Numbered from the stretch's first letter, positions 44,348-52,660 are shown. The stretch is 64,000 nt of DNA from Spongiactinospora rosea (GCF_003315795.1 NZ_QMEY01000012.1:186001-250000), one strand, 5' to 3'. A program made the numbers and translations. The notes: generated by a model not told the origin, from the sequence alone.

Positions 44348-45394
44348 TCAGTCCGCGCCATGCCAGTCGGGCAGCGGCCGGTAGATCGAGGTGCCCGCCC
44401 GCTCCAACTCCTCCCTCAGCCGGAAGTACTCGTCCCCGAACGGATCCACCCCCGCGAGCGGCATGAGCCCGCGCCGGATCGACAGGTCGTGGGGCGCGAG
44501 TTCGGCGGCCTTCGCCAGGTGCCGGCCGGCCGCCGCCGTACGGCCCCGGTGAAACAGCCAGGCCGCGATCCGGCCGTGCAGCCGGGCCAGCCGTTCGTCG
44601 TCGGTGGGCGTGCGCAGGTGCTCGCGTACGGCCTGCCCGCTCAGGCCGCTCTCCCCCGTACGCACCCACCGGCGCAGCGCCGCCGTGGCGGCCTCCGAGG
44701 ACAGGCCGTTCATCGACCGGAACGTGTCCGTGGCGGTCATGGTGTCCTGCGGACGGGCGATCCGGCCGTCCTCGTCGATCCACACCACGGTCGGGACATT
44801 GATCACGTTGTACAGCTCCGCCACGCGGCCCTCCGTGTCCACGAGCGTGGTGTGGGCGAGGTCCTTCGTCCAGGGCTCGGCGTCCTCGGCGCGGCGGTCC
44901 AGCGACACGCTGACCACGCCGAAGCCGTACTCCCGAAGCTCGCGGTGCAGGTCGTCCCAGGCCGCCAGGTCGTACCGGCACCCGCACCAGGACGCCCAGA
45001 AGACCAGCGCGACCTTCGTGCCCCGAAGGCCGGACAGCGTGAAGCCGTCGCCGAGCGTGAAGTCAGGGGCCTCGTCCACGGACAGCCCGGCCGGCTCGCC
45101 GACGGCCACCACGCCTTCCTCCAGGTCCACGACGGCCTGACGGCCGAGCAGGTGCGCGAACGCGACGAGGTCGATCCTGGGCCCGGCCGTACCGGCGGCG
45201 GGCGGCGACTCCGCGGCGGCGGCCCGGAAGGCCGGAATGCAGGCGTCACCACGGCACCAGCCGTGCGGCTTGCGCTCCCAGCCGAGAACCGGCCTCCCCG
45301 ACGGCATCACGAGATCGTCGATCAGCTCTTCTCGTCCGTCGGCAAGCAAGGTGATGTTATTGGATAGCGTCACTCTCCAATAGTTGGATAGCAC
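44348..45394 (-). CDS. thioredoxin-fold (redoxin) protein with CxC motif
   Basis: A 348-residue protein. GTG 45394 has GGAG four bases upstream; GTG 45373 is an alternative. Residues about 105-240 form a TlpA/AhpC-type thioredoxin fold (LRGTKVALVFWASWCGCRYD, then NVINVPTVVWIDEDGRI with the cis-Pro). The active site reads WCGCRYD, a CxC spacing in place of the usual CxxC. The N-terminus carries another Cys pair (GWCRGDACIP). The C-terminal third is helical and may be TPR-like. No signal peptide, so probably cytoplasmic. Its start lies within a 24-bp repeat. Confidence 0.75.
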   Translation of the reverse strand: MLSNYWRVTLSNNITLLADGREELIDDLVMPSGRPVLGWERKPHGWCRGDACIPAFRAAAAESPPAAGTAGPRIDLVAFAHLLGRQAVVDLEEGVVAVGEPAGLSVDEAPDFTLGDGFTLSGLRGTKVALVFWASWCGCRYDLAAWDDLHRELREYGFGVVSVSLDRRAEDAEPWTKDLAHTTLVDTEGRVAELYNVINVPTVVWIDEDGRIARPQDTMTATDTFRSMNGLSSEAATAALRRWVRTGESGLSGQAVREHLRTPTDDERLARLHGRIAAWLFHRGRTAAAGRHLAKAAELAPHDLSIRRGLMPLAGVDPFGDEYFRLREELERAGTSIYRPLPDWHGAD

Positions 45395-45403
45395 TGCTCT
45401 CCA
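45360..45403. repeat. 24-bp tandem repeat over the redoxin start
   Basis: TTGGATAGCgtcaCTCTCCA (45360-45379) and TTGGATAGCactgCTCTCCA (45384-45403) match at 16 of 20 positions with a 24-bp period. Each end also forms TCCAA/TTGGA inverted pairs. Both alternative GTG starts lie in the repeat, so it may be an operator or translation-control element. Confidence 0.65.
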
Positions 45404-45433
45404 GTCAAGTGACAGTGGGGCGGAACACGAAAA

Positions 45434-45459
45434 AACCCCTTGGGTACTCCCAAGGGGTT
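45434..45459 (-). terminator. rho-independent terminator after tRNA-Glu
   Basis: AACCCCTTGGG (45434-45444) pairs with CCCAAGGGGTT (45449-45459) around a TACT loop. On the minus strand the stem is followed by a run of six T (45430-45435). This is a textbook intrinsic terminator, uncommon in such GC-rich DNA, just past the tRNA 3' end. Confidence 0.9.
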
Positions 45460-45472
45460 GTTGCCTAACGTG

Positions 45473-45545
45473 TAGTCCCGACCGGATTCGAACCGGCGTT
45501 ACCGCCTTGAGAGGGCGGCGTCCTAGGCCACTAGACGACGGGACC
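45473..45545 (-). tRNA. tRNA-Glu (anticodon CTC)
   Basis: The minus strand folds as a 73-nt tRNA: acceptor GGTCCCG with CGGGACT and discriminator A, anticodon stem CCGCC/GGCGG with loop CTCTCAA (anticodon CTC, codon GAG), and T arm CCGGTTCGAATCCGG. CCA is not encoded. A terminator follows directly. Confidence 0.97.
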
Positions 45546-45676
45546 TTACAGACCGGAAGGGCTTTTCAGGGCCCTTCCTCCGCCGGATCTCCCCGGCGAC
45601 GGCTGTAACTCTACCGCACCCAAAGTGGTGGGCAAAACGCTTACCGCCCGGGCGGTCGGCGAGCCCTTGACGCAGA

Positions 45677-45715
45677 GCTGAGAACGGGCTCAGCGGGTCT
45701 CAGCCAACGCTCAGC
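45677..45715 (+). repeat. phased CTCAGC direct repeats before the prenyl synthetase gene
   Basis: CTCAGC occurs at 45689, 45699 and 45710, spaced 10 and 11 bp apart, preceded by the inverse GCTGAG at 45677-45682. The last copy ends 14 bp before GTG 45730. Regular helical phasing resembles response-regulator binding arrays. Confidence 0.65.
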
Positions 45716-45729
45716 ACCTGCCATGCACC

Positions 45730-47325
45730 GTGGGAGGCATGACAGCGAATGTCACCCCGGCCACCGCCCGACAGGCCAAACCCCAACCCCCGGCAGCGGA
45801 CACCACAGGAAGTACGTCCGCCCCCACCGACCCCGCCGGCGCCGCACCAACGCCACCGTGGACCACCACAACCGCCCGCGGACCAGGCCCCCGGCCGATC
45901 ACTCCCACCACCTCCCACCCAAGCCCACAGCGGACCGGACCGACAGACCCTGCTCACCCCACACCCCCGTACGCCGGCCCGCAAACCGCCGCCCCCAAGG
46001 CCGGCGCGCCCCAACGGACCGTCCCACCACGTCCCACCGCCCCCACCTCGGCGTACACCACCACGCCACCGCGGCCCGGCCCACCCCGCCCACCATGGGC
46101 CGGGACAGCCGCCCGCCCGTCCACGACCACCTCCGCTACACGGCCGGACACACGCACCGGCCCCGCCACCCACCTCGCCAGGTCACAAGCCCGCACACCC
46201 ACCCCAGCGACCGCTCCGGCCACGAGCCCCACAACGCCCACACGGACGCACACCGGCACACGGAACTCCCCTCCCACCCCCCTCCAGGTCACCGCACCGC
46301 CAACGTCGAACCAGCAGCCATCCAGCGGTACCCCAGCCGACGCGCCCGCCGGAACCCTCATCGCTCACCCCGCCATCAGCGATGGCCTGCGCCGGGTCGA
46401 AGCGACCATCCGGCGGCTCAGCAACTCCTCCAGAATCCCCGCGATCAACAAGGCCGCCGCCAGGATCACCTCCGCGGGCGGCAAACGACTACGACCGGCC
46501 CTCACCCTGGCGACCGGGCTCGCCCTCGGCGGTTCCATGACCAGGCGTCTGGTGACCGGAGCGGCCTGCGTCGAAATGATCCACGCCGGTTCCCTGGTCC
46601 ACGACGACCTCATGGACCAAGCAGCCGAACGCCGCGGAACCCGCACCCTCAACGCCGAACTGGGCGACCCCCGCGCACTCGTGATCGGCGACTTCATGCT
46701 CGCCAGAGCCGGGCTCGCCGCGCTCACCGCAGTGTCCCGCCCGGTCGCGGAGACCCTCGCCGCCACCGTCGTCGAACTGGCCGAGGGCCAGTACCAGGAG
46801 ACCGTGAGCCTGTTCGACCCCGCACGGTCCATCGAGGACGCCATGCGGTCCATCACCGGCAAGACCGCCTCGCTGTTCCGCACGAGCTGCCTGGTCGCCG
46901 CCCAGTGCACACACGCGTCCCCCGAACAGCGCGTACGGCTGGCGATGTACGGCGAGCGGTTCGGCGTGATCTTCCAGATCCTCGACGACCTGCTCGACCT
47001 CGCCGGCGACCCCGCCATCCTGGGCAAGCCCGCGGGCAACGACCTCAGGCACGGCGTCTACAGCCTCCCGCTGCTGTGGGCCCTGCAGGACCCGAGCCTC
47101 GGTGACGTACGCGCCCTACTCGGCCGCCGTCTCACCGAAGCCGAGGCCGACCACGCGCTACGGACACTCCGCCACAGCGGCGTGATCGACCAGACGATCG
47201 AACGATGCCGCCGGCTGGCCGCCGAGACCGTGATCCCCGACCTCCCCCGCGGCGACATCGCCGACTCCCTCGCCGCCCTCCCGGCCGCCTACGTCAACTG
47301 GACCGCCACCATGGTCACCCGCTGA
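45730..47325 (+). CDS. polyprenyl synthetase with long Pro/Thr-rich N-terminal extension
   Basis: A 531-residue protein from GTG 45730 or ATG 45739. Residues 1-210 are almost only Pro, Thr, Ala, Ser, Gly and Arg, and no other in-frame start precedes the enzyme domain. Residues 215-531 are a trans-isoprenyl diphosphate synthase: AGGKRLRP (249-256), first Asp-rich motif VHDDLMD (290-296), GKTASLFRTSC, and second Asp-rich motif FQILDDLLD (415-423). Small residues ahead of the first motif (AGSLV) suggest a long-chain product. Partner genes for menaquinone or terpenes are not adjacent. The tail is unusual for the family. Confidence 0.85.
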   Translation: MGGMTANVTPATARQAKPQPPAADTTGSTSAPTDPAGAAPTPPWTTTTARGPGPRPITPTTSHPSPQRTGPTDPAHPTPPYAGPQTAAPKAGAPQRTVPPRPTAPTSAYTTTPPRPGPPRPPWAGTAARPSTTTSATRPDTRTGPATHLARSQARTPTPATAPATSPTTPTRTHTGTRNSPPTPLQVTAPPTSNQQPSSGTPADAPAGTLIAHPAISDGLRRVEATIRRLSNSSRIPAINKAAARITSAGGKRLRPALTLATGLALGGSMTRRLVTGAACVEMIHAGSLVHDDLMDQAAERRGTRTLNAELGDPRALVIGDFMLARAGLAALTAVSRPVAETLAATVVELAEGQYQETVSLFDPARSIEDAMRSITGKTASLFRTSCLVAAQCTHASPEQRVRLAMYGERFGVIFQILDDLLDLAGDPAILGKPAGNDLRHGVYSLPLLWALQDPSLGDVRALLGRRLTEAEADHALRTLRHSGVIDQTIERCRRLAAETVIPDLPRGDIADSLAALPAAYVNWTATMVTR

Positions 47326-47598
47326 TCCGAAAACAAAGGACTCCCCACAAACCAATACCGGCCCACCGAGATATCCGAGGAAAGAATCGCCCTCAGCCAC
47401 TTGTTCATCCCCCGCCGCGTTCCGACGACGAACCCCACCGGCATCGCCGAGCGCATGCGCTCAGAGCGACCGCGAACGGCCGCGGTCCCACCCAGCGCAT
47501 CAAGCGCCGCAAGGAGCACATCCCGCGCATCGGCCGGCCGCCCCCTCCCACCGCCGCCGTTACCGCTTCGAGGAACCGATCCACCATGATCAGGAACC

Positions 47599-47970
47599 AT
47601 GAGCATGCGAATGGTTCTCGCCAGTCTGGGCGTCTTACTGGCCCTCACCGGCTGTTCCACTTTCCAGGAGGCCATGCAGGACAGCGTGCGGCAAGGCACG
47701 ATAGAGGGCCTGTTGAGCGTCCTGGGGCAGGACGCCATCCAGGAGGCCGCCGGCGTCGAACTCAAAGACGTACTCGACTGTGTGGCGGAGCCGTCGTCCG
47801 GGGGTGACCACCGGGTCGATTGCTCGGGTCAGACGGAGGACGGCAGAAAGGCGTCCGTGAAAGGCGACGTGACCTCCGTCGACGCCGCTAAGGGCGTGGT
47901 CCGCGGCAGGCTCGCATTCGCCTTCGACGGCAAGGAACTCGGTGAGATGGACTGCCTCGGCGTCTGCTGA
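47599..47970 (+). CDS. small lipoprotein of unknown function
   Basis: A 123-residue protein with a lipoprotein signal, MVLASLGVLLALTGCSTF (lipobox LTGC). The mature part is mostly polar, with paired cysteines (VLDCVAEPSS, HRVDCSG, MDCLGVC) that may form disulfides, and a likely beta-rich end (VVRGRLAFAFDGKELGEM). Starts at 47599 and 47605 are both possible. The 273 bp before it show no gene. It converges closely on a TetR gene. Family not recognised. Confidence 0.7.
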   Translation: MSMRMVLASLGVLLALTGCSTFQEAMQDSVRQGTIEGLLSVLGQDAIQEAAGVELKDVLDCVAEPSSGGDHRVDCSGQTEDGRKASVKGDVTSVDAAKGVVRGRLAFAFDGKELGEMDCLGVC

Positions 47971-47976
47971 CGCGAT

Positions 47977-48606
47977 TCACGGGCGGAGCATGTAACCGGC
48001 GGCCGCCACGGTGGGCGGCCTCGGGGCCAGTGCCGCGCGCAGCGCCGGAGTGAGGATGTGGCGGGCCTCGGCAGGGGTGAGGCCGGCGGGGGTGGGGAGG
48101 GGGTTGAGGTAGCGGGTGTAGATGAGGCCGCCGAGGATCGTCACCACGGCCGTGGCACGGGCGGTCGCATCCCGGCCGCCGAGAAATTCAACAAGCCGGC
48201 CCAGCAGCTCGTGTTCCAGGTATTCGCGGAGCACTGCGGAGACCACCTCGCCTTGGTCGGCGAGCCGACGGAAGCCGGCGTCCTCCCACAGACCCGTCAA
48301 CGCGTCGATCAAGCGGCCGGGAAGGGTGGCCGGGTCGCCGCCGAGAACCTCCTCCACCGCCAGCGCGTTGGCACACTGGACCTGCATCACGTCCGCGAAC
48401 AGGCCCTTCTTCGAGCCGAAGTGGTACGCGATCAGCGCCGGATCGACCCCGGCGGCCGCGGCCACCGCGCGCAGGGTGGTGCGCCGGTAGCCGCGTTCCA
48501 GGAACAGCGCACGGGCCGCCGAGATGATCGACTCGCGGGTCGGCGGGTTGCCGCGAGGGCGGCCTCGGCCGCGGGCAGGGGTACGGGCGGCGTTATTCAT
48601 CGACAT
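47977..48606 (-). CDS. TetR-family regulator
   Basis: A 209-residue regulator from ATG 48606 or 48600 (MSMNNAARTPARGRGRPRGN); the much longer open frame is a shadow. The HTH is AARALFLERGYRRTTLRAVA and AAAGVDPALIAYHFGSKKGL. The C-terminal domain follows the TetR_C pattern with LTGLWEDAGFRRLADQ. It is divergent from the NAD(P)H-binding reductase gene across 70 bp and likely represses it together with the following PPOX gene. Confidence 0.92.
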   Translation of the reverse strand: MSMNNAARTPARGRGRPRGNPPTRESIISAARALFLERGYRRTTLRAVAAAAGVDPALIAYHFGSKKGLFADVMQVQCANALAVEEVLGGDPATLPGRLIDALTGLWEDAGFRRLADQGEVVSAVLREYLEHELLGRLVEFLGGRDATARATAVVTILGGLIYTRYLNPLPTPAGLTPAEARHILTPALRAALAPRPPTVAAAGYMLRP

Positions 48607-48676
48607 TGAGCCTGGCGTTTCGCGCACGGCATGGTCAAGGGCGTTCCAGAACCCCACGAAGGGACGACCCGAAACG

Positions 48677-49369
48677 ATGCGAATCGCAGTCTTCGGCGCG
48701 AGCGGGCCGACCGGCCGCCTCCTCACCGACCAGGCCCTCGCGGCGGGCCACGAGGTCGTCGCCGTGACCCGCCGCGCCGGCTCCGTCGCCGAGCGGCCCG
48801 GCCTTGCCGTCGTCGTCGGCGACGCCACCGACCCCGCGGCCGTCGCCGCCGCGATCGGCGGGACGGAGGCCGTACTGTCCGTGCTGGGCGTGCCGTTCGG
48901 CAAGGAGACCGTCACCACGTACTCGGTGAGCGCCACGGCCATCACCAAGGCCATGGCCCGCCAGGGCGTCGGACGGCTGCTCGCCGTCAGCTCCAGCGTC
49001 GCCGACCCGGACTGGCGCCCCAGCGGCGCGCACTTCTTCAACCACGTGCTGGACCCGCTGGTGAACAGGCGGCTCGGCCGCACCGTCCACGCGGACATGC
49101 GCCGTATGGAGGCGACGGTCCGTCGGACAGACCTCGACTGGACCCTCGTCCGGCCCTCGGGCCTCTTCGAGCACCCCGTCGTCACGGACTTCCACACCGC
49201 CGAGACCAGCGCCGACGGCCTCTTCACCGCCCGTACCGACCTGGCCGCGAGCATGCTGCGCGAGCTGGAGGAACGGCGGTACGTCCGCACGGCCATGGGC
49301 GTCATCACCACGGCCGTGCGGCCGAACATGGCCAGGTTGCTCTGGAACGAGGGCGTGAAGAAGAAGTGA
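48677..49369 (+). CDS. NAD(P)-binding Rossmann (NmrA/SDR-like) protein
   Basis: A 230-residue atypical SDR from ATG 48677. It has the dinucleotide motif VFGASGPTGRLLTDQALAAG, VVVGDATDPAAVAAAI and SVLGVPFG, and ends with a substrate lobe containing the DWTLVRPSGLFE motif typical of NAD(P)H-binding epimerase-like proteins. The catalytic Tyr/Lys of classical SDRs is not obvious. Its stop overlaps the PPOX gene start (GTGA), so the two are translationally coupled. Confidence 0.88.
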   Translation: MRIAVFGASGPTGRLLTDQALAAGHEVVAVTRRAGSVAERPGLAVVVGDATDPAAVAAAIGGTEAVLSVLGVPFGKETVTTYSVSATAITKAMARQGVGRLLAVSSSVADPDWRPSGAHFFNHVLDPLVNRRLGRTVHADMRRMEATVRRTDLDWTLVRPSGLFEHPVVTDFHTAETSADGLFTARTDLAASMLRELEERRYVRTAMGVITTAVRPNMARLLWNEGVKKK

Positions 49370-49770
49370 GCCGGGCGACCGCCGGACTGCCGGCCGGTGT
49401 ACGGGCGTTCCTCAACGCCCCCCGCACGGCCACCCTCACCACCCTCCGCCCCGACGGCACCCCGCACGTCACCCCCGTCCGCTTCACCTTCGACGCGGCC
49501 ACCGGCCTGGCCCGGGTGAACACCCGGGCGGGGGCCCGCAAGGTCCGGAACGTGTCAGCGGGCGGCCTGGCGGCCCGTGTCGCGCTCTGCCAGACGGACG
49601 GCTTCCGCTGGGTCACCCTCGAAGGCGGGGCCGCCGTGACCGACGACGCCGCGCGCTTGGCCGAGGCGGTCCGCCGCTACGCCGACCGCTACCACGAGAT
49701 CCCGCCCGCCCCGCCTGACCTGGTCGTCATCGAGATCACCATCGACCGCGCGCTGAGGCTCAACCTCTGA
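49366..49770 (+). CDS. PPOX-class, probably F420-dependent, oxidoreductase
   Basis: A 134-residue split-barrel flavin/F420 protein from GTG 49366 (VSRATAGLPAGVRAFLNAPR). The pattern ATLTTLRPDGTPHVTPVRFT, GARKVRNV, and VTLEGGAAVTDDAARLAEAV matches the PPOX F420 family. F420 use is inferred; the cofC gene in this window shows the organism can make F420. It is coupled to the upstream reductase and probably under TetR control. Confidence 0.85.
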   Translation: MSRATAGLPAGVRAFLNAPRTATLTTLRPDGTPHVTPVRFTFDAATGLARVNTRAGARKVRNVSAGGLAARVALCQTDGFRWVTLEGGAAVTDDAARLAEAVRRYADRYHEIPPAPPDLVVIEITIDRALRLNL

Positions 49771-49984
49771 ATCCCCCGTACGGAAAGCGAAGTGACACCG
49801 CGATGCCCACCCTCCCGATCCTCGACAGCACCCTGAACCTTTTCAACCGGTCGCTCGGACCAGGTCGGGGGTGCCTCCGCCGGGCTCGGACCGGGCCTGG
49901 CGCCCTGGCAGGACGCCTGGTCATGCGGATACGGCATCTCGCCTACCGCCTCTGACCAGCGAACCTGAGGGTGAAAAAGGGTTC

Positions 49985-50790
49985 CCTCTACCACCGCGAT
50001 TGCGGTGACCCGGCGGGCTGTCGTTCGTCTTCCTCCATGGCAACCCCACTTCCTCCCATCTGTGGCGAAACGTCCTGCCGGAGGCGGCCGCGCCCGGCAG
50101 GCGCCTGCTCGCCCCCGACCTCATCGAATGGGCCGGTGCGGTAAACCGGACATCGCCTGCTCCTTCGACGATCACGTCCGCTACCCGGACGCCTGGTTCG
50201 ATGCCCTCGGGCTTGCCGAGGCCGTGCTGATCGGCCAGGACTGGGGCGACGCACTCGCCTTCGACCGCGCCGCCCGCCTGCCTGAAGCCGCCGGCCGGTG
50301 ACGGGTTCCCGGCGGCCGGGCGGGAGTTGTTCACCCTCCTGCGCACTCCCGGGGTGGGCGAGGCGATGATCCTGGAGAAGTCGCTGTTCATCGAGAAACT
50401 TCCGGACACCCTCGCCACGCCGCTCGTCCCCGCCGACCTGGACGTCTACCGCCGGCCATTCCCGACCCCGCAGAGCCGCCGTCCGATGCCGGCCTGGGCG
50501 CGCATGATGCCACTGGACGCCGAGCCCGCCGACGTCGTGGCCCGCGTCGAGCACTACGACGCCTGGCCGGCCACCAGCCCCGAGGTCCCCAAACTGCTCA
50601 CCGCGTTCGAGCCGGGCCCAGGCGCGATGACCCGACCAGAAGGCCGTGACCTGGTGCGAGGAGAACATCGCGGGCCTGGAGGTCTCCCGGCACGGCCTTG
50701 CCGGCCACCACTCCCCGGAGGACCGCCCGGAAGAACTGGCCGCCGCGATCAACGCCTGGGCCCACCGCCACGCACTGGCGTCCCCAGGCA
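49985..50790 (+). pseudogene. broken haloalkane dehalogenase gene
   Basis: Family segments occur in order but in different frames and with gaps: FVFLHGNPTSSHLWRNVLPE, then FDDHVRYPDAWFDALGLAEA and VLIGQDWGDALAFDRAARLP up to a stop at about 50300. ELFTLLRTPGVGEAMILEKS and DLDVYRRPFPTPQSRRPMPA follow in another frame, then WCEENIAGLEVSRHGLAGHH near the end in a third. These match DhaA-type dehalogenases. At least three frameshifts and a missing segment between the nucleophile and lid region show decay. A short 50-codon frame at 49803-49955 just upstream is of uncertain origin. Confidence 0.85.
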
Positions 50791-50802
50791 GTCGAACAGG
50801 CT

Positions 50803-51513
50803 TTAAAGTGCGGCCTCCAGATCGTCGATGGCCGCCAGGGGCTGGGCGAGCCGCTCGCGTTCCGCCTCGGTCAGAGTGAGGGCGCGCGCTCGGGCCAGGG
50901 CGTGCCCGGCGGCGGCGTGGTCCTTGGCGCGGATGGCGAGCTCGGCCCGGTAGACCAGCGCCTCCAGCAGCTCGGCCGCCGACGCGGTGTCCTTGTCCCG
51001 CTCCAGGGCACCGTCCAGGACCTCGGCCGCCCGCTCGTGCTTGCCGTGGGAGTCGCCCATCACGACCGCCCGGTTCAGCGAGGTGGTGAGCCTGCTCGTG
51101 GCCTCCTCCTCCGGCAGGGGGCGGGCGGTCATGAAGCGGATCCAGTTGCCGCCGGGGTCGATGACGGCGAAGCCGGAGCGGTTGCCGTCGTTCTTCCGCC
51201 TGCGCGGCCGGGTCATCCGGGGGATGCCGGAGACCAGGAGCTTGCCATGCGCCGCGCGCATGCCCGCGGCGAACGCCTCGAACAGCTCTCCGGTGTCCGG
51301 CACGACGATCACGCAGGTCCCGTAGGAGTCTTCAGGCTTGAACGCCTCCGGCATGCCGAAGAAGCCCAGTTGGAGATCCTCGCGCTTGAGCAGCACGTAC
51401 GGGTTCGGCCGGACCTGGTAGTAGATCCGGTGGAAACCGAGCATCGTGTAGAAGTCGGCCATCTCGTCGATGGAGCGGCAGGGAAGCAGCGGTATGGCGA
51501 TCTCGTTGGCCAT
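50803..51513 (-). CDS. VOC-family (glyoxalase/bleomycin-resistance-like) protein
   Basis: The 236-residue protein starts at ATG 51513 with AGGAG eight bases upstream. Residues 1-125 are a vicinal-oxygen-chelate domain (IPLLPCRSIDEMADFYTMLG, then GFAVIDPGGNWIRF with the metal-type Glu replaced). Residues 135-236 are helical, TPR-like (ERAAEVLDGALERDKDTASA, then LARARALTLTEAERERLAQP). It lies 11 bp after the PadR gene, so it is probably its co-transcribed target. A resistance or binding role is inferred from family only. Confidence 0.85.
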   Translation of the reverse strand: MANEIAIPLLPCRSIDEMADFYTMLGFHRIYYQVRPNPYVLLKREDLQLGFFGMPEAFKPEDSYGTCVIVVPDTGELFEAFAAGMRAAHGKLLVSGIPRMTRPRRRKNDGNRSGFAVIDPGGNWIRFMTARPLPEEEATSRLTTSLNRAVVMGDSHGKHERAAEVLDGALERDKDTASAAELLEALVYRAELAIRAKDHAAAGHALARARALTLTEAERERLAQPLAAIDDLEAAL

Positions 51514-51524
51514 CTGGGGGACTC

Positions 51525-52085
51525 CTATTCGTCGGCCATGGTGAACGCACCCTCTTCCAGGCGGCGGATCATCCGGTCGGTCCACTGGGCGCCGGCGTCG
51601 GCGGTGCTCAGCCACAGGGACAGCACCTCGCCGACCGGGCCCCAGGTCGCCAGATCCGTGCCCTCGGGCAGGTACGCGGTGATGCTCGCGCGCCACTCGC
51701 GCATGGCGCGGGCCCGCTGGCGCAGCAACTCCAGGGCCCGCTCCCGGGAAAGGTCCTCGATGAGGCCGATAGCGGCGCCCAGTACGTCCAGGCTCGGCTC
51801 GCGGTCGGCCAGCGCCTGGCCCAGCAGGGCGAGGTACTCCCGCTCGCCCTGCTCGGTCAGCTCGTACTCGATCCGCGGCGGCCCCCCGGCCTCGGAGGCG
51901 ACCGTCTCGTGCGTCACCAGCAGGCCCTGACCGGCCATGCTCTTGAGCGCGTGATAGACCGAGCCCGAGGTCGCGGTCGACCACTCGTGCGCGCCCCACG
52001 ACTCCAAATCCGCGCGGACCTGGTAGCCATGGGCGCGCCCGCGCCTGCGCAGCGCACCCAGGACCAGCAGCCGTACCGGCTTCAT
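51525..52085 (-). CDS. PadR-family regulator
   Basis: The 186-residue regulator starts at ATG 52085 behind GGGAGG. The PadR winged helix is VRLLVLGALRRRGRAHGYQV, SGSVYHALKSMAGQGLLVTH and PPRIEYELTEQGEREYLALL, with a C-terminal dimerisation helix. It precedes the VOC gene in an apparent operon. An exact 18-bp palindrome lies just upstream of the start and is probably its operator (autoregulation). Confidence 0.93.
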   Translation of the reverse strand: MKPVRLLVLGALRRRGRAHGYQVRADLESWGAHEWSTATSGSVYHALKSMAGQGLLVTHETVASEAGGPPRIEYELTEQGEREYLALLGQALADREPSLDVLGAAIGLIEDLSRERALELLRQRARAMREWRASITAYLPEGTDLATWGPVGEVLSLWLSTADAGAQWTDRMIRRLEEGAFTMADE

Positions 52086-52104
52086 CGAACCCTCCCGATC
52101 TCCA

Positions 52105-52122
52105 CTAGCCAAATTTGGCTAG
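52105..52122. promoter_or_regulatory. perfect 18-bp palindrome, probable PadR operator
   Basis: CTAGCCAAATTTGGCTAG is a complete palindrome 19 bp upstream of the padR start, AT-rich in the centre, in otherwise GC-rich DNA. Perfect symmetry and position are typical of PadR operators. Confidence 0.75.
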
Positions 52123-52149
52123 CTGCCACCAGCAGCCTACCGCACCACC

Positions 52150-52440
52150 GTGGAGAAAATCGGCGCAGCGGCCGCCGTCCGGGAAGGCAATACGGTCGCC
52201 TACGACGAGGCCGACATCCGGATCCGGACAAGGGTGGTCACACCGCGTGGAGTGGAAACGCCCGAGGCCGAGGGTGCGACCGACTTCATCCAGTACGGGT
52301 ACGACGCGGTCTCGCGAAGGACGTCGTACTGGGACAACGGCTGGTCCAAGACCCCCACGACCCGTGGGGGCATCAAGACCGCCTACGACTACAACACTCT
52401 CGGGCTGCAGACCAAGCGCACGTCACCTCCGCGGGCGGCA
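52150..52440 (+). pseudogene. RHS/YD-repeat protein remnant
   Basis: An open stretch with YD-repeat signatures YGYDAVSRRTSYWDN and TAYDYNTLGLQTKRT, as found in RHS toxins and wall-associated proteins. It has no proper start with a ribosome site, and homology ends at about 52440 in frame breaks. It is the surviving internal fragment of a large gene. Confidence 0.6.
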
Positions 52441-52449
52441 CCAGCCGGC

Positions 52450-52660
52450 GTGTGCCGGAATGGACCCACCGCCGCTGAATCTGGATGTGGTGCTCGGCGA
52501 TGACTCCGACGTCGGTCAGGTCACCGCCACCGGCAGTTGGACGATCACCGGCGGCGCCACCGCCCCGGGCGGCACCGGGTCCAGCAGCTTCGTCTGGAAT
52601 GTGACCCTGCCGACCGACGGCGGCTCCACCGTCAAGCACGCCAGGCTCGGCGCCGATCAC
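52450..52660 (+). other. fragment with secreted-type beta repeat, unassigned
   Basis: A frame reading TGSWTITGGATAPGGTGSSS and FVWNVTLPTDGGSTVK looks like a piece of an extracellular beta-rich protein, continuous with the remnant zone. Too short to name. Confidence 0.35.

Noticed and set aside
45700..46361. Gly/Val/Trp-rich minus frames opposite the prenyl synthetase tail
   Set aside because: Low-complexity complement of Pro/Thr codons; no start signal or family features.
49803..49955. 50-codon plus frame MPTLPILDSTLNLF...
   Set aside because: Too short, no recognisable family and followed by degraded sequence; kept only as a note in the dehalogenase remnant.
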